From positions 1-64,000 of the forward strand of contig NZ_FOHE01000009.1 of assembly GCF_900111445.1 (NCBI RefSeq): DNA of 64,000 bases, written 5' to 3'. Positions 19,558 to 28,587 of this stretch are shown here, in pieces. The notes under the pieces were generated by a model that made no database searches, was not told the origin of the DNA, and saw nothing but the letters and a program-made list of their open reading frames with translations. Position numbers and translations under genes: made by a program. Positions within the stretch are counted from its first letter, which is position 1, and each line of letters opens with the position of its first letter. The stretch is from Oceanobacillus limi. Its GTDB lineage: Bacteria > Bacillota > Bacilli > Bacillales > Amphibacillaceae.

Positions 19558-19878
19558 TTACATATGATTATTTGATAGAATTCCTATACTTTCTATATGC
19601 GCCTTAGTATTTGTATCTCCTAAATCGTATAGCATTTGATACGCATCTGTTATACCAGCGTCATATTTATCGTTCGATTCATCTTCGTGGTACGGCTTAA
19701 TAGGTACGTGAGATCTAATAAAGGTACCCAGGGCAGCATCCTCCATCTGATCCATTTTTGATCGCAATTCCTCAATTTCTTCCTCTGTCGCATACACGAC
19801 AAATTCATCGTTATTAGAGTATTCGATTTGTGAAATTTCTTGTGCCTGTAAGCTAACGTAATACTTTTTCTTATCCAT
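19558..19878 (-). CDS. Small conserved Bacillaceae cytoplasmic protein, unknown function
   Basis: A 106-residue acidic protein. The ATG at 19878 (MDKKKYYVSLQAQEIS) is preferred because GGAGG lies eight bases upstream; the longer frame crosses the terminator of the upstream gene. The pattern YYVS..AQEIS, followed by EEEIEELRSKMDQ, matches a small protein found in many bacilli that is sometimes labelled hydrolase without evidence. No catalytic motif or membrane segment was seen. Confidence 0.7.
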   Translation of the reverse strand: MDKKKYYVSLQAQEISQIEYSNNDEFVVYATEEEIEELRSKMDQMEDAALGTFIRSHVPIKPYHEDESNDKYDAGITDAYQMLYDLGDTNTKAHIESIGILSNNHM

Positions 19879-19937
19879 AACTTCATACCTCCTATCTTTA
19901 ATTTGGCTCAAAATTACGGAAGCATGTATCGTTACAA

Positions 19938-19976
19938 ATAAAAAACCCATCAATCATTAAATTGATGAGTTTTTAC
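19938..19976 (-). terminator. Terminator of the siderophore ABC ATPase gene
   Basis: AAACTCATCAAT and ATTGATGGGTTT pair on the minus strand, with a T run after the stem. It separates the ATPase gene from the small gene downstream. Confidence 0.85.
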
Positions 19977-19988
19977 TTTATTGGTTTT

Positions 19989-20804
19989 TTATTGTTTTAA
20001 TGTCTGATTTGCAAAAATGCACCGACCTCTACCGTGAGGAATGCACATAGGTGTACCGAACATTGGGTCGTACATAACATCACATTTCATGTCAAAAACA
20101 TCATGGACTAAATTACAATTAATAATTTCTTCCGGTTTACCTTGTGCATAAACTTTTTTATTTTTAATCGCAACAATATGATGCGCATATCTGCTTGCCA
20201 AGTTTATATCATGTAGAACCATAACAATTGTTCGCTTTTCCTTCTCGTTTAACTCAAACAATAAGTCAAGCACATCAATCTGATGAGTCATATCTAAATA
20301 CGTAGTCGGTTCATCCAAAAGAATTAAATCCGTATCTTGAGCGAGAGTCATTGCAATCCATGCACGTTGACGTTGTCCACCAGATAAGGAATCAACCGAA
20401 CGATCCTGTAAATCATGGATATTTGTTACTTCTAAAGCATGGTTTACTGCTTTTTCATCTTCTGCAGACCACTGCTTTAAAAAGCCTCGATATGGATGTC
20501 TTCCTTGTTTTACCAATTCTTTAACCGTTAGACCTTCTGGAGTGGTGGGACTTTGCGGTAAGATAGCAAGTTTTTTTGCAACATCTTTTGTTGGCATTTT
20601 AGCGATATCCTCACCATTTAATACAACATCACCATCTTTCGGCTTCATTAAACGGGCCAAAGAACGCAGCAATGTAGACTTTCCACATCCATTTCCTCCG
20701 ATTAAAACGGTGATTTCCCCTTTTGGAATTTCCAAGTTTAAATCATCAATAATAATCGAATCGCCGTATCCCAGTGTTAAATCCTTCGCTGTCAACGTTT
20801 GCAT
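19989..20804 (-). CDS. Iron-siderophore ABC importer ATPase (FecE/FhuC/YusV-like)
   Basis: A 271-residue nucleotide-binding subunit. Walker A is GGNGCGKST (about residues 36-44), the signature LSGGQRQRAW (about 140), Walker B LILLDEPTTYLD (about 159), and the switch is VLHDINLA. The FecE-type C-terminal tail DPMFGTPMCIPHGRGRC is present. It should power the FecCD-type permeases at 21997-24032. It has its own Fur box (20909-20923), so it can be transcribed separately from the binding-protein gene upstream. In bacilli one such ATPase often serves several siderophore permeases. Confidence 0.93.
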   Translation of the reverse strand: MQTLTAKDLTLGYGDSIIIDDLNLEIPKGEITVLIGGNGCGKSTLLRSLARLMKPKDGDVVLNGEDIAKMPTKDVAKKLAILPQSPTTPEGLTVKELVKQGRHPYRGFLKQWSAEDEKAVNHALEVTNIHDLQDRSVDSLSGGQRQRAWIAMTLAQDTDLILLDEPTTYLDMTHQIDVLDLLFELNEKEKRTIVMVLHDINLASRYAHHIVAIKNKKVYAQGKPEEIINCNLVHDVFDMKCDVMYDPMFGTPMCIPHGRGRCIFANQTLKQ

Positions 20805-20908
20805 TGGAATCTCTCCCTACACCGTACTTTTAAAACACCCATATGATGAGCATTTTTATTTCCGAAATTCATTACTTCTAGTTTATTGGCTTTTTGCCTA
20901 TTAGTCAA

Positions 20909-20923
20909 TGATAATCGTTATCA
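20909..20923. promoter_or_regulatory. Fur box upstream of the ABC ATPase gene
   Basis: TGATAATCGTTATCA, a 7-1-7 palindrome matching the Bacillus Fur consensus TGATAATNATTATCA at all but one position. It lies between the binding-protein stop and the ATPase start, predicting iron repression. Confidence 0.9.
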
Positions 20924-20935
20924 ATCCCCTAAAAT

Positions 20936-21901
20936 TTAGTCCACTAACATATTCACAATATCGTTTATTGTTTGCTCAGAAGCGATTAAACCTTGGTTGG
21001 TCCAGTTACTTGGATCATTTAAGCGGTAAACATTACCATTCTCAGCAGCAGGAGTACTTTGCCAAACATTGCTATTTTCTAATAATTCGATGCCTTGTTC
21101 CCCTTCTTCTGCAAGTAAGAAAACATGATCGGCATCCAACTCAGATAATTTTTCAATTGATAACGGATTCCATTGTGCCTCTGCGTCCCCTAATTCAGTA
21201 ACAAGGGACGGTTGATTAATCCCTAATTCGTTATAAAATACATTTGCACTATGACGATCCTGTTCAAATAAATAAAATTGCTCTCCAGTAACCCAGATTG
21301 CCGCAATGGATTCATCCCCAATTGCATCCTCTATTTGTTGACTTGCTTCCTCGACTTGCTGTTCATAATCACCTAACACTTCTTCAGCTTCACTTTCTTT
21401 ACCGAATAACTTACCAAATAGTTCAACTTGTTTTCGCCAATCTTTAGTGACTTCTTCTGTCATAACGTAAGTGGAGGCAATTTTATTATAATCATCATAC
21501 GTTCCTTCATAGCTATCTAGAGCATTTTCCAAAATAATCAAATCTGGTTCATGATTAAGAACCTGTTCTAATGGAAGGTTCCACTCAATACCTGGTAAAT
21601 CTCCAAGGTCTTCCTCTAAATAATCTTGCACACTTGATCCAATAACCCATTTCGCAACTGGAGTTATTCCTAACGCGAGTAGTGCATCTTCATGATATGG
21701 AGCAATTACTCGATCCGCATTTGTTGGAATCGTTACCTCGCCCATTTCAGAATTCAGTGTTACCTCTGCATTCTCGGTGGAATTCTCCGCGGAATCCTCA
21801 TTGGTCTCTTCTGATGATTCATTGCCACATGCTGATATCAATAGTAGTAAACCGATAATTACAATATAAAAAAATACGTTATTTTTAATATTTCTATACA
21901 T
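20936..21901 (-). CDS. Iron-siderophore binding lipoprotein (FecB-like)
   Basis: A 321-residue lipoprotein. The lipobox LLISAC places the lipidated Cys at about residue 25; an acidic linker follows, and then a peripla_BP_2 fold with IPTNADRVIAPYHEDALLAL. It should bind a ferric siderophore, probably of hydroxamate or carboxylate type by similarity to YfiY-class proteins, and deliver it to the permeases. GGAGGAG precedes the ATG. Divergent from the permease genes across a shared Fur-boxed promoter region. Confidence 0.92.
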   Translation of the reverse strand: MYRNIKNNVFFYIVIIGLLLLISACGNESSEETNEDSAENSTENAEVTLNSEMGEVTIPTNADRVIAPYHEDALLALGITPVAKWVIGSSVQDYLEEDLGDLPGIEWNLPLEQVLNHEPDLIILENALDSYEGTYDDYNKIASTYVMTEEVTKDWRKQVELFGKLFGKESEAEEVLGDYEQQVEEASQQIEDAIGDESIAAIWVTGEQFYLFEQDRHSANVFYNELGINQPSLVTELGDAEAQWNPLSIEKLSELDADHVFLLAEEGEQGIELLENSNVWQSTPAAENGNVYRLNDPSNWTNQGLIASEQTINDIVNMLVD

Positions 21902-21938
21902 ATGTACTCCTCCAATATGTTATAATTACTCACGGTAA

Positions 21939-21953
21939 TGATAATCATTTTCA
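21939..21953. promoter_or_regulatory. Fur box in the divergent importer promoter
   Basis: TGATAATCATTTTCA, close to the Fur consensus with one mismatch per half, between the divergent binding-protein and permease genes. It predicts joint iron repression. Confidence 0.85.
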
Positions 21954-21996
21954 ATTACTAAGTCAATATTTATATTATAAATCTTTAGGAGAAAAT

Positions 21997-23010
21997 ATGC
22001 TAAAACGTATTCATCATTCGGTAATTATTAAAATTTTAGTCAATATTTTAGCATTGATTGCAGTAGTCCTTTCGATAGGACTTTCCGTATCTTTTGGTGC
22101 TGTATCTATTGAAATGACAACTGTATGGAAGGCTATTTTTCAATTTAATCCAGACCTAACAAACCATCAAGTAATTCAGGAATTACGCTTACCACGAGCA
22201 TTTGCAGCAGCATTAGTTGGGGCTTTTTTAGCAGTATCAGGTGCTGTCATGCAAGGAATGACTCGTAATCCTTTAGCTTCCCCTTCGATAATGGGAGTTA
22301 CAGACGGTGCTGCTTTTGCCTTAGTCATCACATTGGCATTTTTACCAACGATATCAAGCATTGGGGGTACAATCGCTTCATTTATCGGAGCTGGTATCGC
22401 TGTAGTCGTTGTTTTTGTAATTGGTTCCATTTCGACAGGAGGATTAACGCCTGTAAAATTGGCCCTTGCTGGTGTAGCGATTGGAACAATGTTAAGCTCC
22501 GTATCTTCCATGATCGCCCTTCATTTTCAACTAGAAAAACAGATGGGATTTTGGTTAGCAGGTGGATTGGCTGGAACAAGCTGGCTTTCTGTAACGATCT
22601 TAATGGTATCTGGAATCGTTGGATTAGTGCTAGCATTTTCGATATCAAAATCGATCACCGTTTTAAGCTTAGGCGAAGATATTGCAACCGGTCTTGGACA
22701 AAGTAACATAGCAATTAAAGTACTGGGGATTTTATCTGTTTTAATACTTACTGGTTCAGCTGTTTCTATTGCTGGTGTAGTTGGATTTGTCGGACTTATT
22801 GTTCCACATATTACACGATTTATTATGGGAACGGACTACCGTTGGATTATTCCTTCTTCTGCTGTTTTCGGTGCATTATTACTTGTACTATCCGATATTA
22901 TATCAAGAATGATAAATGCACCATTTGAAACTCCGGTTGGCGCCATAACCTCCCTAATTGGCGTTCCTTTCTTTTTATATTTGGCACGTGGTAGTGGAGG
23001 TGACAAGTAA
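21997..23010 (+). CDS. Iron-siderophore permease subunit 1 (FecCD family)
   Basis: A 337-residue FecCD/BtuC-type permease with about ten hydrophobic segments. The family stretches LRLPRAFAAALVGAFLAVSG, ASPSIMGVTDGAAF and GFVGLIVPHITRFIMGTD are visible; the last is the ATPase-contact region. It pairs with the next gene to form the heterodimeric channel, which its TAATG stop/start overlap supports. Confidence 0.94.
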   Translation: MLKRIHHSVIIKILVNILALIAVVLSIGLSVSFGAVSIEMTTVWKAIFQFNPDLTNHQVIQELRLPRAFAAALVGAFLAVSGAVMQGMTRNPLASPSIMGVTDGAAFALVITLAFLPTISSIGGTIASFIGAGIAVVVVFVIGSISTGGLTPVKLALAGVAIGTMLSSVSSMIALHFQLEKQMGFWLAGGLAGTSWLSVTILMVSGIVGLVLAFSISKSITVLSLGEDIATGLGQSNIAIKVLGILSVLILTGSAVSIAGVVGFVGLIVPHITRFIMGTDYRWIIPSSAVFGALLLVLSDIISRMINAPFETPVGAITSLIGVPFFLYLARGSGGDK

Positions 23011-24032
23011 TGCAAGGTTATGAAAAAGTTAGACAGAAACGATTTAGCTTTATTATACTTTTTTTAATTCTAATTCTAATTATTATGTTTTTTATTAGTT
23101 TAAATACGGGAGTAATTCGTATTAATCCAACAGAAGTTTTTAAAACACTAATTGGTCAAGGAACGGATCGAGAAGAATTAATTCTCTTTGATTTTCGGTT
23201 ACCTGGTATTATCTTGGCACTCTTAATTGGTGCAGGGTTAGCAGTATCAGGTGCTATTCTACAAGGAATAACGCAAAATGAATTGGCTGATCCAGGGATA
23301 CTAGGGATTAACACAGGAGCTGGGCTAGCGGTTGTATTATTTATTTTCTTTTTTCAAGCAAAAATAGAAACAACCAGTCTTCTATCGAGTTTTATGATGC
23401 CAATATTTGCTTTATTTGGTGCCCTTATTGCAGCATTAATCATCTATAGCCTAGCTTGGAAAAAAGGAGTAAATCCTATTCGACTAATCTTAGTTGGAAT
23501 TGGTGTCAATGCAGGGTTCAGTGCGATTTTAATCATTTTTCAGCTAAAAATGGACCCTCAAGATTTCAGACAAGCAACGGTTTGGTTATCTGGGGATATT
23601 TGGAGTGCGAATTGGAATTTTGTCCTAGCTCTCTTACCTTGGATGGTCGTACTAATCCCTATCGCCTTATATAAAGGTCGTGCACTCAATATATTAAGTT
23701 TTGGAGATGAAGTAGCTTCTGGCCTTGGCACCTATGTAGAGAAGGAACGCATTAAATTACTAGTTCTCGCTGTATCCTTAGCAGGGGCTTCCGTAGCAGC
23801 TGGTGGGGCAATCGCCTTTTTAGGTCTTGTCGTTCCCCATATCGCTCGAAGATTAATCGGACCGCTTCATCAATATGTTATCCCGATTTCTGCTCTTATC
23901 GGTGCTGTATTACTAATGGTTGCGGATATGATTGGTAAAAACGTATTGGCACCTACACAAATTCCAGTTGGTATTATCGTCGCAATCTTAAGTGTACCTT
24001 ATTTTGTGTACTTATTAATGAAAACAAAGTAA
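23010..24032 (+). CDS. Iron-siderophore permease subunit 2 (FecCD family)
   Basis: A 340-residue permease paralogous to the preceding gene, with the stretches FDFRLPGIILALLIGAGLAV and LGLVVPHIARRLIGP. Its ATG overlaps the previous stop codon (TAATG), and a TGGAGGTGA ribosome site lies inside the upstream gene, so the two are translationally coupled. Confidence 0.94.
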   Translation: MQGYEKVRQKRFSFIILFLILILIIMFFISLNTGVIRINPTEVFKTLIGQGTDREELILFDFRLPGIILALLIGAGLAVSGAILQGITQNELADPGILGINTGAGLAVVLFIFFFQAKIETTSLLSSFMMPIFALFGALIAALIIYSLAWKKGVNPIRLILVGIGVNAGFSAILIIFQLKMDPQDFRQATVWLSGDIWSANWNFVLALLPWMVVLIPIALYKGRALNILSFGDEVASGLGTYVEKERIKLLVLAVSLAGASVAAGGAIAFLGLVVPHIARRLIGPLHQYVIPISALIGAVLLMVADMIGKNVLAPTQIPVGIIVAILSVPYFVYLLMKTK

Positions 24033-24050
24033 CCCCAGGAGGATAATAGT

Positions 24051-25055
24051 ATGTCAAAGCAACTTGAATTATATGACATCACCATAATTGGCGGAGGACC
24101 GATTGGTTTATTTACCGCCTTTTATAGTGGAATGCGTGAAATGAAAACAAAAATTATCGAATACCTTCCGTTTCTCGGCGGTAAAGTTCCCTATTTTTAC
24201 CCAGAAAAAATAATTCGGGATGTTGGCGGAATTCCAAATATATCAGGTGAAAAATTTACAGAAAACTTAATCGAACAAGCAAAAACATTTGATCCCACCA
24301 TCGTACTGGGCCAGCAAATAACAAGGATGGAAAAACGTCAAGATGGTACCTTTCTATTAACCAGTAGCAATGGAGAACAACATAATACGAAAACCGTTGT
24401 TTTAGCCACTGGTTATGGTACATTAAAGTCCGTTAAGCTGGATTTGCCTAATGCAGAAGACTTTGAAGGAACTAGCTTACATTACACAATTCGAAAGTTA
24501 CAAAGCTATGCTAATAAGCATGTTCTAATCTCGGGAGGTGGGAATTCGGCTGTTGATTGGGCAAATGAACTTGAATCAATTGCGGACAAAGTAACATTGA
24601 TCTATCGAAAACCAACTTTTACTGGAATAGAAAGCAATATTACAAAAATGAAAAACTCTTCTGTTAACGTCTTACATCCATATGAAATTGTTGATTTAAA
24701 AGGAACCAAAGAACAAATTGAGCGTGTTACAATCAGGAAACTTGAAAATAATTCACTGGAAGAATTACCTGTTGACCATTTAATTGTTAGTCATGGATTC
24801 CAAATCGATCTTGGACCAATCACAGATTGGGGTATGCAAATGAGTAATGGATCCATTGTAGTCGACCAAACAATGGCAACTAGCATTCCTGGGATTTTTG
24901 CAGTAGGGGATATTGCGAATTATGAAGGAAAACTCAACCTTATTGCTGGTGGGTTTAATGAGGGACCGATAGCGGTCAATCATGCCAAGCTCTATATTTC
25001 TCCGAATATTGATTTACAACCAATATACTCTACCAACTATGAACCATTGTTATAG
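24051..25055 (+). CDS. FAD-dependent NAD(P)H reductase, IruO/YcgT-like ferredoxin-NADP reductase type
   Basis: A 334-residue thioredoxin-reductase-fold flavoprotein lacking the redox CxxC pair. The FAD-binding loop is IIGGGPIGLFTA (about residues 11-22), the NADPH loop ISGGGNSAVDWA (about 160-171), and the FAD C-terminal signature FAVGDIANY (about 282). Homologues next to siderophore importers (IruO of Staphylococcus aureus) reduce imported ferric siderophores to free the iron. It is the last gene of the Fur-regulated permease operon, 18 bp after the second permease, with an AGGAGG site. Confidence 0.88.
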   Translation: MSKQLELYDITIIGGGPIGLFTAFYSGMREMKTKIIEYLPFLGGKVPYFYPEKIIRDVGGIPNISGEKFTENLIEQAKTFDPTIVLGQQITRMEKRQDGTFLLTSSNGEQHNTKTVVLATGYGTLKSVKLDLPNAEDFEGTSLHYTIRKLQSYANKHVLISGGGNSAVDWANELESIADKVTLIYRKPTFTGIESNITKMKNSSVNVLHPYEIVDLKGTKEQIERVTIRKLENNSLEELPVDHLIVSHGFQIDLGPITDWGMQMSNGSIVVDQTMATSIPGIFAVGDIANYEGKLNLIAGGFNEGPIAVNHAKLYISPNIDLQPIYSTNYEPLL

Positions 25056-25065
25056 TTAGCAATAC

Positions 25066-25255
25066 ACTAGTGGAGAAAATCATCCAGGATGATTTTCCCC
25101 ACTAGTATTTTAGAGTTATGGAATCAGTTTATCCCCATTTAACCTCCTTGGTTTTCCTCGTAGGTTTAAAGTGGGGGTCTTATGACGCACAGGACGTGCC
25201 AGTGCCGACAATGCGTTGCGGTTTATGTCGGCCTGCCATAATATGCGAGATAAAT
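25066..25255 (+). repeat. Dispersed intergenic repeat family A, copy 3
   Basis: Begins with a long stem-loop, ACTAGTGG with CCACTAGT (25066-25105), that can act as a terminator for the iron operon and perhaps for the opposing gene. It continues with CCTCCTTGGTTTTCCTCG, then AAAGTGGGGGTCTTATGACG and CGCACAGGACGTGC, shared with copy 1 (5322-5512). Boundaries are by eye. Confidence 0.75.
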
Positions 25256-25262
25256 TATGTAA

Positions 25263-26402
25263 TTAATTGCGATCTGTTTTAATTAAAGCGGGATGCACCT
25301 TTTTATAAAAGAATATTCCATTATACTGCTCGGAGGGGATAAATGATGTTTTCATTCCTCCACCTTCAAAGGCTTTCCATTTCTTCCTTCCCCAATCTAG
25401 ACCCTCACATGGGATAAAGCAATTGTCATACGGGGAATGGCTCAAAATTGACTCCAAATGTTTTTTATTACTCTTTCTTATTGGATAGGGCTGACCATTA
25501 TAATCTCCCATTTCACCATCTTTTGCATAAAAACCGACCACAAAACTATCCTGCTTCATCGAATCTGGTAAACTCTCCACAAAAGACTGGTAAGCAGAGA
25601 AACGATGAGCACTCGTTTTCTTTTTGATGTGAAGATTATGAGCCCATATAATGAATTTATCATTGGGAAAAATCTCTTGAGATAAAAACTCCAAGTTCTT
25701 TGCCATTTGTTCATCACGATACTCAAATAACTTTGAAAACCCCATTTCCATTGTTGCCTTGAAATAATCTAATCGATTTTCTATTGTTTGGATGATTACC
25801 TTCTCTATTTTAACATCTGGAAATACCTGTTTCTTTATCAGACTTAATAACTCCATTCCTTCTCTTTCCACTTCCTTGCTTTCTGGTCTTCGTTTCCGAC
25901 GTTTTCTCATGTTTTCCTCGTTTAACAGTTCATTAACTTTGCATTCCCATTGTAAATATCTTTCCTGCAAGTGAATATCTAGATAATCCATTAAAAAAGA
26001 AGAGAAATGCTTTCCTTCACTCTGTTGTACATCTACACCAACAAAATGTAATGGGTAGGAGGATTTCATAGATTTCAAGTAATGAAATAGTTCATAATTA
26101 TACTCATTATGCCATGCACGTCCAATGCTACCCGTCATAAATTGGCTTGCATCTAGATTTGGTGAAAGGTGGTCGCCCGCAAAACAATCCCCCATTTCAC
26201 TTTCGAAAGCTAGAACGCGAAAGTCTAATTGCTTGTGGAGATATTTTATAAGGTTGACTTTTGTTTCACTGTATTCTTTTACGCAATGACTGCTTTCCCC
26301 CAAGAAAACAAATCGTTTATTTTCTAGAAGTGGTTGAAGATAATGAAAGTTTTGGTCTAAATCTCTGCTATTTTCTTTAATTTCCTTGGAAAACCCATCC
26401 AT
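25263..26402 (-). CDS. Erythromycin esterase family protein linked to the lanthipeptide operon
   Basis: A 379-residue member of the erythromycin esterase superfamily (COG2312). The catalytic-site signatures are FLGESSHCVKEY (about residues 32-43, the GESSH histidine), AFESEMGD (about 70-77) and IIWAHNLHIKKK (about 254-265). Homologues hydrolyse macrolide lactones, but most members are uncharacterised. The ATG at 26402 with AAGGGAG upstream gives a 16-bp gap after lanT, so it reads as the last gene of the lan operon. It may act in self-protection or tailoring, or be an independent resistance gene; the sequence does not decide. Confidence 0.8.
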   Translation of the reverse strand: MDGFSKEIKENSRDLDQNFHYLQPLLENKRFVFLGESSHCVKEYSETKVNLIKYLHKQLDFRVLAFESEMGDCFAGDHLSPNLDASQFMTGSIGRAWHNEYNYELFHYLKSMKSSYPLHFVGVDVQQSEGKHFSSFLMDYLDIHLQERYLQWECKVNELLNEENMRKRRKRRPESKEVEREGMELLSLIKKQVFPDVKIEKVIIQTIENRLDYFKATMEMGFSKLFEYRDEQMAKNLEFLSQEIFPNDKFIIWAHNLHIKKKTSAHRFSAYQSFVESLPDSMKQDSFVVGFYAKDGEMGDYNGQPYPIRKSNKKHLESILSHSPYDNCFIPCEGLDWGRKKWKAFEGGGMKTSFIPSEQYNGIFFYKKVHPALIKTDRN

Positions 26403-26418
26403 ATAACAGACACTCCCT

Positions 26419-28572
26419 TTACGTGATAGCATACTCTGCATTTGAAGAATATAAATTACTATAATATCCATTTCTTCTCATTAATTCTTCATGATTCCCA
26501 GTTTCTTCAATTTCTCCATTTTTTAATACAATAATGAGATCTGCATCTTTGATGGTACTTAAGCGATGTGCAATTACAACTCGAGTACAGTTCATTTTAC
26601 TTAAATGATGATCTATTCCTTTTTCGTTTAAGTTATCTAGTGAACTAGTCGCTTCATCTAGTAATAAAATGGAAGGTCTTTGTAGGATTGCTCGTGCCAA
26701 CATAATTCGTTGTTTTTGTCCGCCTGAAATATTCATTGACATTTCCGATACAGGTGTATAATACCCCATTGGCATTTCCATAATTTCATCATGTATTTGA
26801 GCAATTTTGGCCGCTTCTGCTACGCTATCCATTGAAGGGTGTTCATCATAAACAGATATGTTATGAAGAATAGATTTATTAAATAATGTTGCATCTTGGG
26901 GGACTACTCCAATATTTCTACGTAACCATTGTTTATCTAGTTGGTTTAAATTATTTTCATCATAAAAAATATCACCACTATCAGGTTCATAAAGGCCTAA
27001 TAGCATTCGAGCTAACGTACTTTTCCCAGAACCAGAAGGACCAACTATAGCAACTTTTTGTCCAGCTTGAATATCTAATGATATGTTTTTTAATACTGGT
27101 TGGCTATATTTTGTATAAGAAAAACTTACATTTCTTAACTTGATATCTCCTCTTAGCTTTTCTACTTGCTTGCAATCTTCTGGTATATTATCTGTCGGTG
27201 CATCTAATACATCATTCATTCGTTGTAAATATGTATTCATCATGACCATACTTTTCGCTGTCTCTATTAATGAAGAAACCGAACCAAAAAATATACCAGT
27301 TAATGAATAAAACGCAACCATTGTACCAGTTGTAATGTTCCCAAGTTGCACTTGATATAAGGCGAACCCTAAAATCATCAGTGGAGCCGCTAATTCTAAG
27401 CTTGCCATATAAGCATTAACATGATTAGAAAAATACTCTTTTCTCTTAAATGCTACCAATACATTACGAAACAAATGTTGCCATTGGTTATATATTTTAT
27501 TTTCTACACCAGCCATTTTAATGCCAAAAATGCCATAAATAGTTTCGACTTGTGCATCCTGAAAAGCGGATTGTTCTGAAAGTTCTTCCTCTGCGCGTTG
27601 CTTCAGTTTATTTTGAGTTGAAGTTAATAGTAGAACATTTAATAACCCAAACATGACAACACAAGCTGCTAACCAAACTGAGTTCATTGTCATATAAATT
27701 AAGATAATTATAATTAAAGTAGAATCTAATAGACTCATTATAGTCTGATGGGAAAAAAGTTCCCTTATCATGACGTGAGAATTTGCCCTATAAACGATAT
27801 CACCGAATGATCTTGTTTGAAAATATTGAAAGGGAAGCTGTATCAGATGTTTAAAGAACCTACTCATGAGTCTCCAATCAAGATGAACCCTTAAATTAGC
27901 TAAGAATCTTCCACGAAGATAAGATACTACTCCTTGGAAAAGTATCAAACCAATAATACTGATAAAAAATGCAGACAGAAACTCGTAATCCCCCGGTAAT
28001 ACTATCTCATCAATAGCAAACTTAGATATGACGGGCATAGCTACTGTAGTTAATTGAATGAACAATGACCATAATAGTATGGATATAAGAATTTTTGGTT
28101 TTTCTATTGTCATTTTAAGGTAAGGTAACCAAACATTTTTCTGTTTTACGCGTTTAAAATTTTCGTTAGGTTTCAAAACTAGGTAATAATTAGAGAAATG
28201 AATGTCGAATTCCTCTTTAGAATAAACAATTCTTCCTAGCGCAGGGTCAAGTACATAATAGTTTTCTTTTTTAATCTTCTCTAAAACAACATAATGGTAA
28301 TTGTCCCAGTAGACGATAACTGGTGATTCTATATACTTAATCTCACTTGCTTTTAACACCTCTGTTTGAAATCCAATATTAGTAGCTGTATTTCTTAAGG
28401 CCAGAAGTGTAATCCCGTCTCGACCTCCTCCGAGCCTTTCTTGTAATTCATGGAAACTCACATAACTTTTATAATAACCTAAAATCATGGATAAACAGTT
28501 AATCGCACAGTCCGTTTGTGCAATCTGTCTCTTAAGTGGTACCTTTCTTTTTGTTTTTATTCTTGATTTCAT
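26419..28572 (-). CDS. lanT: Class II lanthipeptide transporter with C39 leader peptidase (LanT)
   Basis: A 717-residue bifunctional exporter. An N-terminal C39 peptidase (about residues 10-130) has the catalytic Cys22 in QTDCAINCL, a His in NYHYVVLEKI (about 92) and an Asp in LDPALG (about 108), so it appears active. A six-helix ABC membrane domain follows (about 155-430). The ATPase domain has Walker A GPSGSGKST, signature NISGGQKQR, Walker B ILLLDEATSSLD and a VIAHRLST switch. It should cut the precursor after its double glycine and export the product. It lies 15 bp downstream of lanM on the same strand. Confidence 0.95.
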   Translation of the reverse strand: MKSRIKTKRKVPLKRQIAQTDCAINCLSMILGYYKSYVSFHELQERLGGGRDGITLLALRNTATNIGFQTEVLKASEIKYIESPVIVYWDNYHYVVLEKIKKENYYVLDPALGRIVYSKEEFDIHFSNYYLVLKPNENFKRVKQKNVWLPYLKMTIEKPKILISILLWSLFIQLTTVAMPVISKFAIDEIVLPGDYEFLSAFFISIIGLILFQGVVSYLRGRFLANLRVHLDWRLMSRFFKHLIQLPFQYFQTRSFGDIVYRANSHVMIRELFSHQTIMSLLDSTLIIIILIYMTMNSVWLAACVVMFGLLNVLLLTSTQNKLKQRAEEELSEQSAFQDAQVETIYGIFGIKMAGVENKIYNQWQHLFRNVLVAFKRKEYFSNHVNAYMASLELAAPLMILGFALYQVQLGNITTGTMVAFYSLTGIFFGSVSSLIETAKSMVMMNTYLQRMNDVLDAPTDNIPEDCKQVEKLRGDIKLRNVSFSYTKYSQPVLKNISLDIQAGQKVAIVGPSGSGKSTLARMLLGLYEPDSGDIFYDENNLNQLDKQWLRRNIGVVPQDATLFNKSILHNISVYDEHPSMDSVAEAAKIAQIHDEIMEMPMGYYTPVSEMSMNISGGQKQRIMLARAILQRPSILLLDEATSSLDNLNEKGIDHHLSKMNCTRVVIAHRLSTIKDADLIIVLKNGEIEETGNHEELMRRNGYYSNLYSSNAEYAIT

Positions 28573-28587
28573 TAATTAATCCCCCTA

